Positions 6,228 to 12,564 of a stretch of DNA of 12,564 bases are shown here, in pieces (the stretch's first letter is position 1; the number at the start of each line of letters is the position of its first letter). The translations under genes and the position numbers were made by a program. The DNA lies in assembly GCA_045578665.1 (NCBI GenBank), contig JAZNKR010000141.1, forward strand, positions 1-12,564, written 5' to 3'. Origin of the DNA: HGM04593 sp045578665 (GTDB lineage Bacteria > Bacteroidota > Bacteroidia > Bacteroidales > Bacteroidaceae). The notes beneath the pieces are model-generated. The model was not told the DNA's origin, did not search any database, and saw only the letters and a list, made by a program, of their open reading frames with translations.

Positions 6228-7949
6228 TTAGTGAATAAGTAATACTATGGCAACACCCCAAAGTATGAGCAATGTGTTGCCCACGGCATATGTTACCGTA
6301 TATCCGAGTGTGGGGGTGGGGCTGCCTACTGCCTCTTGAACGGCTCCGATGGCGGCTGTGGTTGTGCGCGAGCCGCAACAACATCCTAAGGCTATTGCCG
6401 GGTGGAACCTGAATAGGTATCGGGCTGCAAAGAGTCCGAAGAGCAAAGGCAGGGAGGTTGCTACTGCTCCGGCAACGAAAAGCGAAAGCCCCACTTCGCG
6501 CAGTCCCTCGACAAATCCAGGACCTGCTGTGATTCCTACAATGGCAATGAATATGTTCAATCCCATGTTGTTGAAGACCAGCAATGCGGCTTCGGGTATT
6601 GCGCCCATCGTCGGACGACGCGAATGCCACCATCCGAAGACAAGACCGGCAATGAGCGCTCCGCCGCTTGTACTAAGGCTGAGAGGTACGCCGCCAATGT
6701 GCAGAGTAAGCACGCCAAAAAGGCAACCGATGAAAATACCCAATGTCAGAAATACCATATCGGTGGTATTTGTCGCCGGGTCGGGGTAGCCTATAGCTTT
6801 TGCAGCAGGCTGGACATCGAATTTCTTTCCGACAAGCTCTATTGTGTCGCCGGCATTTATCACCGTTGCAGGATAGATAGGTATCTCCACGCCCATACGG
6901 GTGAGTGAGCATATACTGACACCATGCATGAATCGCTCTGCCCTCAGTTGGGCAATGGTCTTGCCATCGTATGATGTGGCACCATCCTTTCTCTTGCCGC
7001 CCACAACAAGCACCTTCAATTGCATCACAGGGAAGTCGAGCAGTGCCTCGTCGTCTACCTCGGCGCCGATCCAGTCCTCCTCGCCTATGGCATATTCGCG
7101 CCTGCCGCTGAGCACCACCTCGTCGCCCGTAGCCAAAGCCATGTCCGGAGTGATGTCATTCACAATCTTGCTTCCTTTCCGTATGCGCTCCACAAAGAGA
7201 CGCTTTCCCTGCGACTCGAACAGTTTCTCAAGCTCATCGACATTGTGTCCCTCTTCGAACCAGCTGTTCGTTATCCTGTATGCGCGGAATACCACAGGAT
7301 GTTCGGCGCTCGAAACATCGGGCTCGTCGCTTATGTTGTGTCCCATCTTACTCTCAAGTTCGCGACAGGCTGCCTTCACCTTGTCGAGTCCACCCATGAT
7401 TCGCGGTCCTATGCTCGAAATAATCCATGCCGACCCTGCTGTTCCGTAAATGTAGGTTACGGCATACGCTACCGGAATTATATTGATGAAATTCTGTTTC
7501 TGCTCTGCCGACAACTGAAGACCACTGATTGTGTCGCCTGCGACACCAATCACAGCACTGATGGTCTGTGAGCCCGACAGCAATCCTGCCGCCTCTCCTA
7601 TATTGTATCCCATGACAAGCGCAGTAACCCATGTCGTGGCAAGGATAAACAGACACATTACAACTGCAAACAGCACCTGGGGCAATCCATCCTTCTTGAG
7701 TCCGCGAAAGAATTGCGGTCCCACTTTGTATCCTATTGCAAAGAGGAATAACAGGAAAGCTACAGGTTTGAGTGTGCTTCCTATAGGAATTTTCAACTGT
7801 CCTATAAGGACACCTACCAACAGTACACTTGTTACAACTCCAAGACTGAATCCTTTCACGCGGATGCGTCCGATAAGCGTTCCGAGTCCCAGCGTGAGAA
7901 ATACCGCAATTTCGGGATGCGAACGCAATGTGTCAAATAACCACTCCAT
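6228..7949 (-). CDS. aspT: Aspartate:alanine exchanger (AspT/AAE family)
   Basis: This inner-membrane antiporter imports aspartate and exports alanine. With AsdA it forms a decarboxylation cycle that builds membrane potential and consumes internal protons. The 573 residues show the duplicated family layout: about five hydrophobic helices in 12-185, two cytoplasmic RCK_C/TrkA_C-like domains (about 218-290 and 308-385), then about five helices in 395-572. The internal repeat is visible as GSQTISAVIG (126-135) and CGSRTTTAAIG (525-535). It is the first gene of the pair, 15 nt before asdA. The ATG at 7949 gives a normal N-terminus (MEWLFDTLRSHPE). The family also holds YidE-like proteins of unknown substrate, but the asdA neighbour argues for aspartate/alanine. 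Confidence 0.9.
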   Translation of the reverse strand: MEWLFDTLRSHPEIAVFLTLGLGTLIGRIRVKGFSLGVVTSVLLVGVLIGQLKIPIGSTLKPVAFLLFLFAIGYKVGPQFFRGLKKDGLPQVLFAVVMCLFILATTWVTALVMGYNIGEAAGLLSGSQTISAVIGVAGDTISGLQLSAEQKQNFINIIPVAYAVTYIYGTAGSAWIISSIGPRIMGGLDKVKAACRELESKMGHNISDEPDVSSAEHPVVFRAYRITNSWFEEGHNVDELEKLFESQGKRLFVERIRKGSKIVNDITPDMALATGDEVVLSGRREYAIGEEDWIGAEVDDEALLDFPVMQLKVLVVGGKRKDGATSYDGKTIAQLRAERFMHGVSICSLTRMGVEIPIYPATVINAGDTIELVGKKFDVQPAAKAIGYPDPATNTTDMVFLTLGIFIGCLFGVLTLHIGGVPLSLSTSGGALIAGLVFGWWHSRRPTMGAIPEAALLVFNNMGLNIFIAIVGITAGPGFVEGLREVGLSLFVAGAVATSLPLLFGLFAARYLFRFHPAIALGCCCGSRTTTAAIGAVQEAVGSPTPTLGYTVTYAVGNTLLILWGVAIVLLIH

Positions 7950-8048
7950 AATCAGAAAATATTTTCAGAGATAACAAAAGGAACTCCCATTTGGTTTTGC
8001 TGCGGTAGTACAGAATGAATTTTACTCTTATGAAAAGTTCAAACATAC

Positions 8049-8079
8049 TTGAATTTTTACATTTCATGCATTATATTTG
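8049..8079 (+). promoter_or_regulatory. Promoter of the mscS-like gene
   Basis: TTG (8049-8051) and TATATTTG (8072-8079) are separated by 20 nt, matching the Bacteroidota -33/-7 consensus (TTTG-N19-21-TAnnTTTG). Transcription would begin near 8085. This rules out the in-frame TTG at 8049 as a start and makes the ATG at 8082 very unlikely, leaving the ATG at 8106 with a leader of about 20 nt. Confidence 0.75.
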
Positions 8080-8105
8080 CAATGAACTATGTTAAACAGA
8101 CAACC

Positions 8106-9389
8106 ATGAACAATCATATAACATATATTTTCGATTCTATAGGAATTGATATAACAGCAATGCCATATATATATTGGAGTATTGCATTAGTTGTCATCCT
8201 GCTTATAATGTACTGCTCTAAACTCTTTTGTCGGAGGGTTGCTGTTCCGTTGATAAGAAAAATTACAAAAAAGACACAAAGTACATGGGATGACTTCTTG
8301 CTGAACGACGAGATACTCAATAGCCTCAGCGATTTGATACCTCCGCTTATCATAGTATTCTTGACTCCTTATTTTTTTGCCGAGTCTGATGCTTTTGGCA
8401 GACTTTTGTCAAAAGTATGCTGGATATACATAATAGCTATATCTGCCAAGTTTATCTGTTCGGTCCTTTCGTCCGTCTATGTCATATCGAGCCAGCACGA
8501 AAAATTGAAGAACCGTGCATTGCAAGGCGTGTTCCAGATGCTTAAACTTGTGGTGGTCTGTCTTGGTGTCATCATCATCATAAGCGAACTTGTAGACAAG
8601 GATCCGGTAAACATAATTGCCGGATTCGGAGCCTCTGCAGCTATACTTATGTTGGTCTTCAAGGATACAATCATGGGACTTGTTGCAGGTGTGCAACTCT
8701 CACTCAACGATATGTTGCGTCCGGGGGATTGGATAGTAATGCAGAAATATGGTGCAGACGGTACAGTCATTGAAGTTACACTCACAACGGTAAAAGTACA
8801 GAATTGGGACAAGACAATAACTACAATACCGCCCTATATGCTGGTCAGCGACTCATTCCAGAACTGGAGAGGAATGTTCGATTATGGCGGCAGACGTGTC
8901 AAACGTTCAATATTCCTGGATATGCGCTCAATTACATTCTGCAGCGATGAATGTATAGAGCAGTTCAAGGAAGAGGGGTGGCTCGACGGGCTTGAATATG
9001 AAAAGGGCTCTCTTGTAAACCTTTATGTGTTCCGCAACTATATCGACAAATATCTGCGCAACCATCCCCGTGTCAGCAAAGAGGCGATTCTGATGGTGCG
9101 TCAGCTGCAACCGACCCCTCAGGGTCTTCCTTTGGAGTTGTATTTCTTCTCGGCATTTTCCGAATGGATACCGTACGAAATGTTGCAGGCAGAAGTTTTC
9201 GAGCATCTGCTTGCTGTGTTGCCCCGCTTCGGATTGCGCGTTTTTCAGTCTCCTTCAGGTGCTGATTTCTCTGATTACAGTGAGGAAGAACAAAAAGAGG
9301 TATTCTTGCCCAAGAAGAAAATTTCAAAAAAGAAAAAAGAGCCGGCAAAAGACACTACAGCTACATTGTTCGACTCGGATGAATTTTAG
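8106..9389 (+). CDS. YbdG-like mechanosensitive channel (MscS family)
   Basis: This inner-membrane channel should open under membrane tension to release solutes during osmotic downshock. From the ATG at 8106 it is 427 residues, close to E. coli YbdG, which it resembles closely (for example KYGADGTVIEVTLTTVKVQNWDKTITTIP at about 214-241, quoted in parts: KYGADG and VQNWDKT). Hydrophobic segments lie near 20-40, 76-92, 103-125 and 145-162. The pore-lining helix is about 168-200, with small residues (AGFGASAAI) and VFKDTIMGLVAG. The beta domain with PGDW (206-209) follows, then a cytoplasmic domain. The end is a Lys-rich tail (about 402-411) that YbdG lacks as far as I recall. It is divergent from aspT and followed after 47 nt by a sigma factor gene. 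It is not a small MscS (about 286 residues). Confidence 0.9.
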   Translation: MNNHITYIFDSIGIDITAMPYIYWSIALVVILLIMYCSKLFCRRVAVPLIRKITKKTQSTWDDFLLNDEILNSLSDLIPPLIIVFLTPYFFAESDAFGRLLSKVCWIYIIAISAKFICSVLSSVYVISSQHEKLKNRALQGVFQMLKLVVVCLGVIIIISELVDKDPVNIIAGFGASAAILMLVFKDTIMGLVAGVQLSLNDMLRPGDWIVMQKYGADGTVIEVTLTTVKVQNWDKTITTIPPYMLVSDSFQNWRGMFDYGGRRVKRSIFLDMRSITFCSDECIEQFKEEGWLDGLEYEKGSLVNLYVFRNYIDKYLRNHPRVSKEAILMVRQLQPTPQGLPLELYFFSAFSEWIPYEMLQAEVFEHLLAVLPRFGLRVFQSPSGADFSDYSEEEQKEVFLPKKKISKKKKEPAKDTTATLFDSDEF

Positions 9390-9436
9390 AAACGATATTT
9401 ATTGGTTGGCATTATAGCCAAAACTGTGAATAAATT

Positions 9437-9940
9437 ATGGAAAACCACCGATTTTATAGTGAGCTTACAAAGGCTATCCCGCAGCTGATGAACCATGCAT
9501 TGTCGCTGACAATGGATGTCGAACGTGCCGAGGACTTGATACAGGATGCCTCGTTGAAGGCGCTTTTGAATATAAACAGCTATAAATCTGACAAGAATTT
9601 CACAGGCTGGGTATACAAGATAATGTACAACATATACATAGACAGCTACAAAACCCAAAACAGTATTTTTGTCGATATTGAGGCTCTTTGCGACGAAGAG
9701 CATGACGAATACAAGGCAGACGAAGTGGAATATATCGATACCACCTGCAATGTAAATGAAATAATGAACATTGTGGCATCGCTCTCCGAAGAATATAGAA
9801 GTATATTCACAATGTATATCAAAGGATATAAATACAACGAAATAGCCAATAATCTCTCCCTTCCTATCGGAACAATAAAAAGGCGCATACATATTGCCCG
9901 CGAAATTCTCCGGGATAAACTTACCGGGTATTTTATGTAG
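9437..9940 (+). CDS. ECF-type RNA polymerase sigma factor
   Basis: The 167-residue protein has the two-domain layout of extracytoplasmic-function sigma factors. Region 2 (about 13-75) includes AEDLIQDASLKAL and FTGWVYKIMYNIYIDSYK for core binding and -10 recognition. Region 4 (about 107-160) carries a helix-turn-helix, YKYNEIANNLSLPIGTIKRRIHIAREIL. An acidic linker (about 86-100) joins them. It lies 47 nt after the channel gene on the same strand, and I saw no clear promoter between, so cotranscription is possible. No anti-sigma factor or TonB-linked sensor follows; the next unit is the his operon with its own promoter. The target regulon is unknown. The ATG at 9437 gives a full region 2. Confidence 0.9.
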   Translation: MENHRFYSELTKAIPQLMNHALSLTMDVERAEDLIQDASLKALLNINSYKSDKNFTGWVYKIMYNIYIDSYKTQNSIFVDIEALCDEEHDEYKADEVEYIDTTCNVNEIMNIVASLSEEYRSIFTMYIKGYKYNEIANNLSLPIGTIKRRIHIAREILRDKLTGYFM

Positions 9941-10048
9941 AATCCTTTGCATCTTCTACTGTTATATTGTACACATTGCTTAATGTTCTTTTCGCTTGCT
10001 TACAAACAAGAAGTTTTCTTTGAAGTTTCTTAATTTGTGTCTCCATAA

Positions 10049-10080
10049 TTTGCATAGTTGGACGGGAATATGTAACTTTG
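10049..10080 (+). promoter_or_regulatory. Promoter of the his operon
   Basis: TTTG (10049-10052) and TAACTTTG (10073-10080) are spaced by 20 nt, an exact fit to the Bacteroidota housekeeping consensus. The expected start near 10086 places the leader peptide ATG about 20 nt into the RNA and the attenuator fully within the transcript. Confidence 0.8.
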
Positions 10081-10105
10081 CATCTGTAAAACAAAAAAAT
10101 AGAGC

Positions 10106-10168
10106 ATGACAATGCAGACAGTACATCACCACCATCACCATCATTCTCTCACAACCGCGAGAGGGTAA
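10106..10168 (+). CDS. hisL: His operon leader peptide, seven consecutive His codons
   Basis: A 20-residue open frame reads MTMQTVHHHHHHHSLTTARG and stops at TAA (10166-10168). Seven His codons in a row (10124-10144) lie between a consensus promoter and a terminator hairpin upstream of hisG, as in known his leader peptides. It is too short for ordinary gene finding. Its role is to sense charged tRNA-His: when histidine is short the ribosome stalls on the His run, and when histidine is plentiful it reaches the stop codon, which lies inside the antiterminator arm. A second ATG at 10112 could also serve as start and would not change the mechanism. Confidence 0.93.
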   Translation: MTMQTVHHHHHHHSLTTARG

Positions 10169-10216
10169 GTGCTGTGTACCTGTATGTATAGGATAAATAT
10201 AGTAAAAGCTTACTCT
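10143..10216 (+). promoter_or_regulatory. Protector and antiterminator stems of the his attenuator
   Basis: Two exclusive pairings are visible. The protector hairpin is formed by CTCTC (10146-10150) with GAGAG (10159-10163), extended by wobble pairs to about 10143-10166, with loop ACAACCGC. The antiterminator pairs AGGGTAAGT (about 10162-10169, spanning the leader stop codon) with GCTTACTCT (10208-10216), eight to nine pairs with two G-U. The second arm is the 5' arm of the terminator. A ribosome stalled on the His codons covers the protector's left arm and frees AGGGTAAG, so the antiterminator forms and hisG is transcribed. A ribosome at the stop codon masks that arm, so the terminator forms. 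Confidence 0.75.
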
Positions 10217-10240
10217 TCGAAGGGTGAGCTTTTATTGTTG
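10201..10240 (+). terminator. His attenuator terminator
   Basis: AAAAGCTTACTC (10204-10215) pairs with GGGTGAGCTTTT (10222-10233) through twelve pairs including two G-U, with a short TTCGAA apex. The stem can extend outward by T-A, G-U and A-T. It runs into TTTATTGTTG, the U-rich release tract. It sits 35 nt before hisG and overlaps the antiterminator's right arm, as expected for attenuation. Confidence 0.87.
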
Positions 10241-10274
10241 ATATTAAGAACAGAATAATATATTAAATATAACT

Positions 10275-11126
10275 ATGTTGAGAATAGCAATACAGACAAA
10301 AGGTCGTTTGAATGAACAGAGTATGGAGCTTCTGCGCGATGCAGGCGTTACAATCAAGGAAGAGAAGAGAAAATTCCTTATGCGTGCAGCGGATTTTCCA
10401 GTAGAGATACTCTTCCTTCGCGACGATGATATACCCCAGACAGTGGCAATGGGTGCTGCCGACCTCGGCATTGTAGGATACAACGAGGTTGCTGAAAAGG
10501 GATACGAGGTAGATATCCTCAAGAAACTCGGTTTCGGTGGTTGCCGCATTTCGCTTGCAATACCCAAGACCGATAAATATGAAGGATTGGAATATTTCAA
10601 TGGCAAGCGTATAGCAACATCCTATCCCAACGTGTTGCAGAAATTTTTCGATGAGAACAACATCAAAGCCGAAATTCATACCATAACAGGCTCAGTGGAG
10701 ATTGCTCCAGCCGCAGGTTTGGCTGATGCTATTTTCGATATCGTATCATCGGGCGGCACATTGGTGACAAACGGTCTTGTCGAGGTAGAAAAGGTTCTCT
10801 TCTCCGAGGCAGTGCTTATAGGAACACCCGGTCTCGATGCCGAGAAGATGGCTATTGCCGAGCAGTTGATGTCTCGATTCGAGTCGGTGATAACAGGTGC
10901 AGGAAAGAAATACCTTCTCCTGAACATACCCAAAGCGGCTCTCGAAGAGGCAATCAGAATTCTGCCTGCCATGCGGAGCCCGACAGTCATTCCCCTTGCA
11001 CAGGACGACTGGTGCTCTTTGCAGACAGTGGTAGACCAGAAATCGTTGTGGGATGTGATAGAGAAACTCAAGTCCATAGGTGCCGAGGGTATACTTGTCC
11101 TCAATCTCGAGAAGATAGTATTGTAG
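10275..11126 (+). CDS. hisG: ATP phosphoribosyltransferase, long form
   Basis: This enzyme catalyses the first, committed step of histidine synthesis, joining ATP and PRPP to phosphoribosyl-ATP in the cytoplasm. At 283 residues it is the long form. The catalytic domains include KGRLNEQSMELL (9-20), a DDIPQTVAMGAADLGIVG segment (51-68), FGGCRISLAIP (87-97) and the PRPP loop region DIVSSGGTLVTNG (155-167). The C-terminal regulatory domain (about 212-283, with LLNIPKAALEEAI and DDWCSLQ) normally binds histidine for feedback inhibition, so HisZ is not needed. It follows the attenuator by 35 nt and precedes hisD by 17 nt. Control is therefore likely both at transcription (attenuation) and by product inhibition. 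Confidence 0.97.
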   Translation: MLRIAIQTKGRLNEQSMELLRDAGVTIKEEKRKFLMRAADFPVEILFLRDDDIPQTVAMGAADLGIVGYNEVAEKGYEVDILKKLGFGGCRISLAIPKTDKYEGLEYFNGKRIATSYPNVLQKFFDENNIKAEIHTITGSVEIAPAAGLADAIFDIVSSGGTLVTNGLVEVEKVLFSEAVLIGTPGLDAEKMAIAEQLMSRFESVITGAGKKYLLLNIPKAALEEAIRILPAMRSPTVIPLAQDDWCSLQTVVDQKSLWDVIEKLKSIGAEGILVLNLEKIVL

Positions 11127-11143
11127 TTTTCCAAAGATAGAAT

Positions 11144-12424
11144 ATGAAAAAATATATAAATCCCGACAGAAGCGAGTGGAGTGCACTTGTCAAGCGTGTC
11201 TCGGTGAACGACGATGTCATAGCCGGACGTGTGGATGCCATTCTTGCGCGAGTAAAGAAGGATGGCGATAAGGCTATTAGAGAACTTGCCCGCGAAATCG
11301 ATGGAGTAGAGCTTGCAGATATCGAGGTCTCTCAGTCGGAATACGACGAGGCAACAGCCCTTGTGTCGCAGGAGGTAAAAGATGCAATAGCAAAGGCTGC
11401 TGCGAATATAGCGAAATTCCATGCAGCGCAGACCTTCAGACCGATAGAGGTGGATACCTGCCCCGGTGTGAAGTGTGTGCAGCGTTCGGTGGCAATACAG
11501 AAAGTAGGATTGTATGTGCCAGGAGGTACAGCACCTCTCTTCTCTACAGTGCTGATGCTTGCTATACCCGCCAAAGTGGCAGGATGCAGACAGATAATAC
11601 TTTGTACACCCACAAATAAAGAGGGCAAGGTAGCTCCTGCCGTGCTATATGCGGCAAAGGTGTGCGGAGTGCATCACGTCTACAAAGTCGGAGGAGCACA
11701 GGCTGTCGGAGCAATGGCATACGGCACAGAAACAATTCCTGCGGTGGATAAAATCTTCGGTCCGGGCAACCGCTATGTGACAAAAGCAAAGGAGAGTGTA
11801 ACCGACCGTGTGTCGATAGATATGCCCGCCGGTCCATCAGAGGTGATGGTGATGGCAGACGAGAGCGCCGATCCACGTTTCGTGGCAAGCGACCTTCTCT
11901 CGCAGGCCGAGCATGGTGCCGATTCGCAGGCACTGCTTGTCTGCGGCAGCGAGGAGATTGCCGATGCAGTCTGCCGCGAGGTAGAGAACCAGCTCGAAAA
12001 ACTTCCGCGCAAGGAACTTACAATGAAGGCTCTTGTAGAGAGCCGTCTGATAGTTCTGCCGACAGTGGACGAGCAGGTGGAATTTGCAAACATGTATGCA
12101 TCGGAACACCTTATAATCTCCATGCGCGAGCCGTGGAAAATAGCCGAACAGATAACGGCTGCCGGCAGTGTCTTCATCGGAAACTACTCTCCTGAGAGCG
12201 CCGGTGACTATGCATCGGGAACCAACCACACATTGCCCACTTCGGGTTGGGCACGCTCGTGCAGCGGTGTAAATATCGACAGCTTTACAAGAAAGATAAC
12301 ATATCAGGAACTCACAGCCGAGGGAATGGCACAGCTCGGTCCCACCATCGTGGCAATGGCAGTTGCCGAGGGACTCGATGCACACGCAAATGCAGCCCGT
12401 TTGCGCATGGGTGAAGAAATATAA
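11144..12424 (+). CDS. hisD: Histidinol dehydrogenase
   Basis: This zinc enzyme catalyses the last two oxidations of histidine synthesis, histidinol to histidine, with two NAD+. The 426 residues match the family. Visible landmarks are VGLYVPGG (121-128), KVGGAQAVGAMAYGT (181-195), FGPGNRYVTKAK (205-216), DMPAGPSEV (226-234), zinc ligands Gln254 and His257 in LLSQAEHGAD, the catalytic pair Glu321-His322, zinc ligand Asp355 in SAGDYASGTNHTLPT, and zinc ligand His414 near the end. All expected catalytic residues are present. It is cotranscribed with hisG (17-nt gap). The hisC that usually follows in Bacteroides is not visible in the remaining 140 nt. Confidence 0.97.
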   Translation: MKKYINPDRSEWSALVKRVSVNDDVIAGRVDAILARVKKDGDKAIRELAREIDGVELADIEVSQSEYDEATALVSQEVKDAIAKAAANIAKFHAAQTFRPIEVDTCPGVKCVQRSVAIQKVGLYVPGGTAPLFSTVLMLAIPAKVAGCRQIILCTPTNKEGKVAPAVLYAAKVCGVHHVYKVGGAQAVGAMAYGTETIPAVDKIFGPGNRYVTKAKESVTDRVSIDMPAGPSEVMVMADESADPRFVASDLLSQAEHGADSQALLVCGSEEIADAVCREVENQLEKLPRKELTMKALVESRLIVLPTVDEQVEFANMYASEHLIISMREPWKIAEQITAAGSVFIGNYSPESAGDYASGTNHTLPTSGWARSCSGVNIDSFTRKITYQELTAEGMAQLGPTIVAMAVAEGLDAHANAARLRMGEEI

Positions 12425-12455
12425 GGGTGGTTCTATAAATTAGTTAACATGATTG

Positions 12456-12520
12456 AAGTTGCTGTCACTCGCTGTGCAATCTGTGAACAAGTTCACATTG
12501 CGCTCGTTTAACCGCAACTT
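12456..12520. repeat. Nested palindrome downstream of hisD
   Basis: An outer pair, AAGTTGC (12456-12462) with GCAACTT (12514-12520), encloses an inner pair, GCAAT-CT-GTGAAC (12476-12488) with GTTCACATTGC (12491-12501); the left inner arm has a 2-nt bulge. Segments between them (CTCGC and GCTCG) are related but not perfectly paired. There is no T-run directly after the stem. The size and nesting look more like an intergenic palindromic element than a simple terminator, although folding in the hisGD transcript could still stop transcription or protect the 3' end. One copy cannot prove a repeat family. Confidence 0.5.
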
Positions 12521-12564
12521 TCGAGGCGATTTTTGAGTTTATTTCGAGTATATTGTTTATTTTT

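Noticed and set aside
8040..8047. TATGTTTG on the minus strand as the aspT promoter
   Set aside because: The -7 match is exact, but I found no -33 box at the right distance and the leader would be about 85 nt. Mentioned only as a possibility.
9406..9421. TTGGC/GCCAA hairpin between the channel and sigma genes as a terminator
   Set aside because: It has only five pairs and is followed by AACTGTG, not a T-run.
10124..10144. CAT/CAC run as a simple DNA repeat or engineered His tag
   Set aside because: It lies in an ATG-to-stop frame between a promoter and a terminator ahead of hisG, with matching alternative stems, so a natural leader peptide explains it fully.
12449..12511. 20-codon frame after hisD as a second leader peptide
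   Set aside because: It has no run of one regulatory amino acid, no promoter, and is read through the palindrome.

Overview
The window looks like chromosomal DNA of a Bacteroidales bacterium, probably a host-associated member of the Bacteroides/Prevotella/Muribaculaceae group. Three upstream regions carry the Bacteroidota-type promoter pattern (a TTG or TTTG box about 20 nt before TAnnTTTG). Shine-Dalgarno sequences are not evident, and all protein families fit that phylum. No phage, insertion sequence, tRNA, rRNA or CRISPR array was seen.

Left part (minus strand, read right to left). A probable four-gene operon starts at a promoter near 4440: an alpha/beta hydrolase (4410-3652), a Mur ligase of the MurF type whose usual substrate-binding domain is replaced by membrane helices (3608-2049), a D-Ala-D-Ala ligase with an odd Gly/Lys tail (2027-825), and a UmuD-type self-cleaving protein (820-392). 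UmuD starts 4 nt after the ligase stop, and no umuC follows. The 391 bases to its left hold no convincing gene but contain two perfect inverted repeats.

Middle (minus strand). aspT (7949-6228) and asdA (6212-4554) form an aspartate decarboxylation pair: an aspartate:alanine exchanger and a PLP-dependent aspartate 4-decarboxylase. Together they would turn aspartate uptake and alanine export into proton-motive force and acid resistance. The unit ends in a hairpin terminator at 4500-4534.

Right part (plus strand). A YbdG-like mechanosensitive channel (8106-9389), transcribed divergently from aspT, is followed closely by an ECF sigma factor without a visible anti-sigma gene (9437-9940). Then comes the start of a histidine biosynthesis operon: promoter, a 20-residue leader peptide with seven consecutive His codons, mutually exclusive RNA hairpins ending in a terminator, hisG and hisD. 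This is a complete ribosome-mediated attenuator and is the clearest regulatory system in the window. The last 140 bases after hisD hold a nested palindrome and no start of hisC.

Most genes are housekeeping. The items most worth follow-up are the his attenuator, the membrane MurF/Ddl/hydrolase/UmuD operon, and the palindromic elements at both ends.
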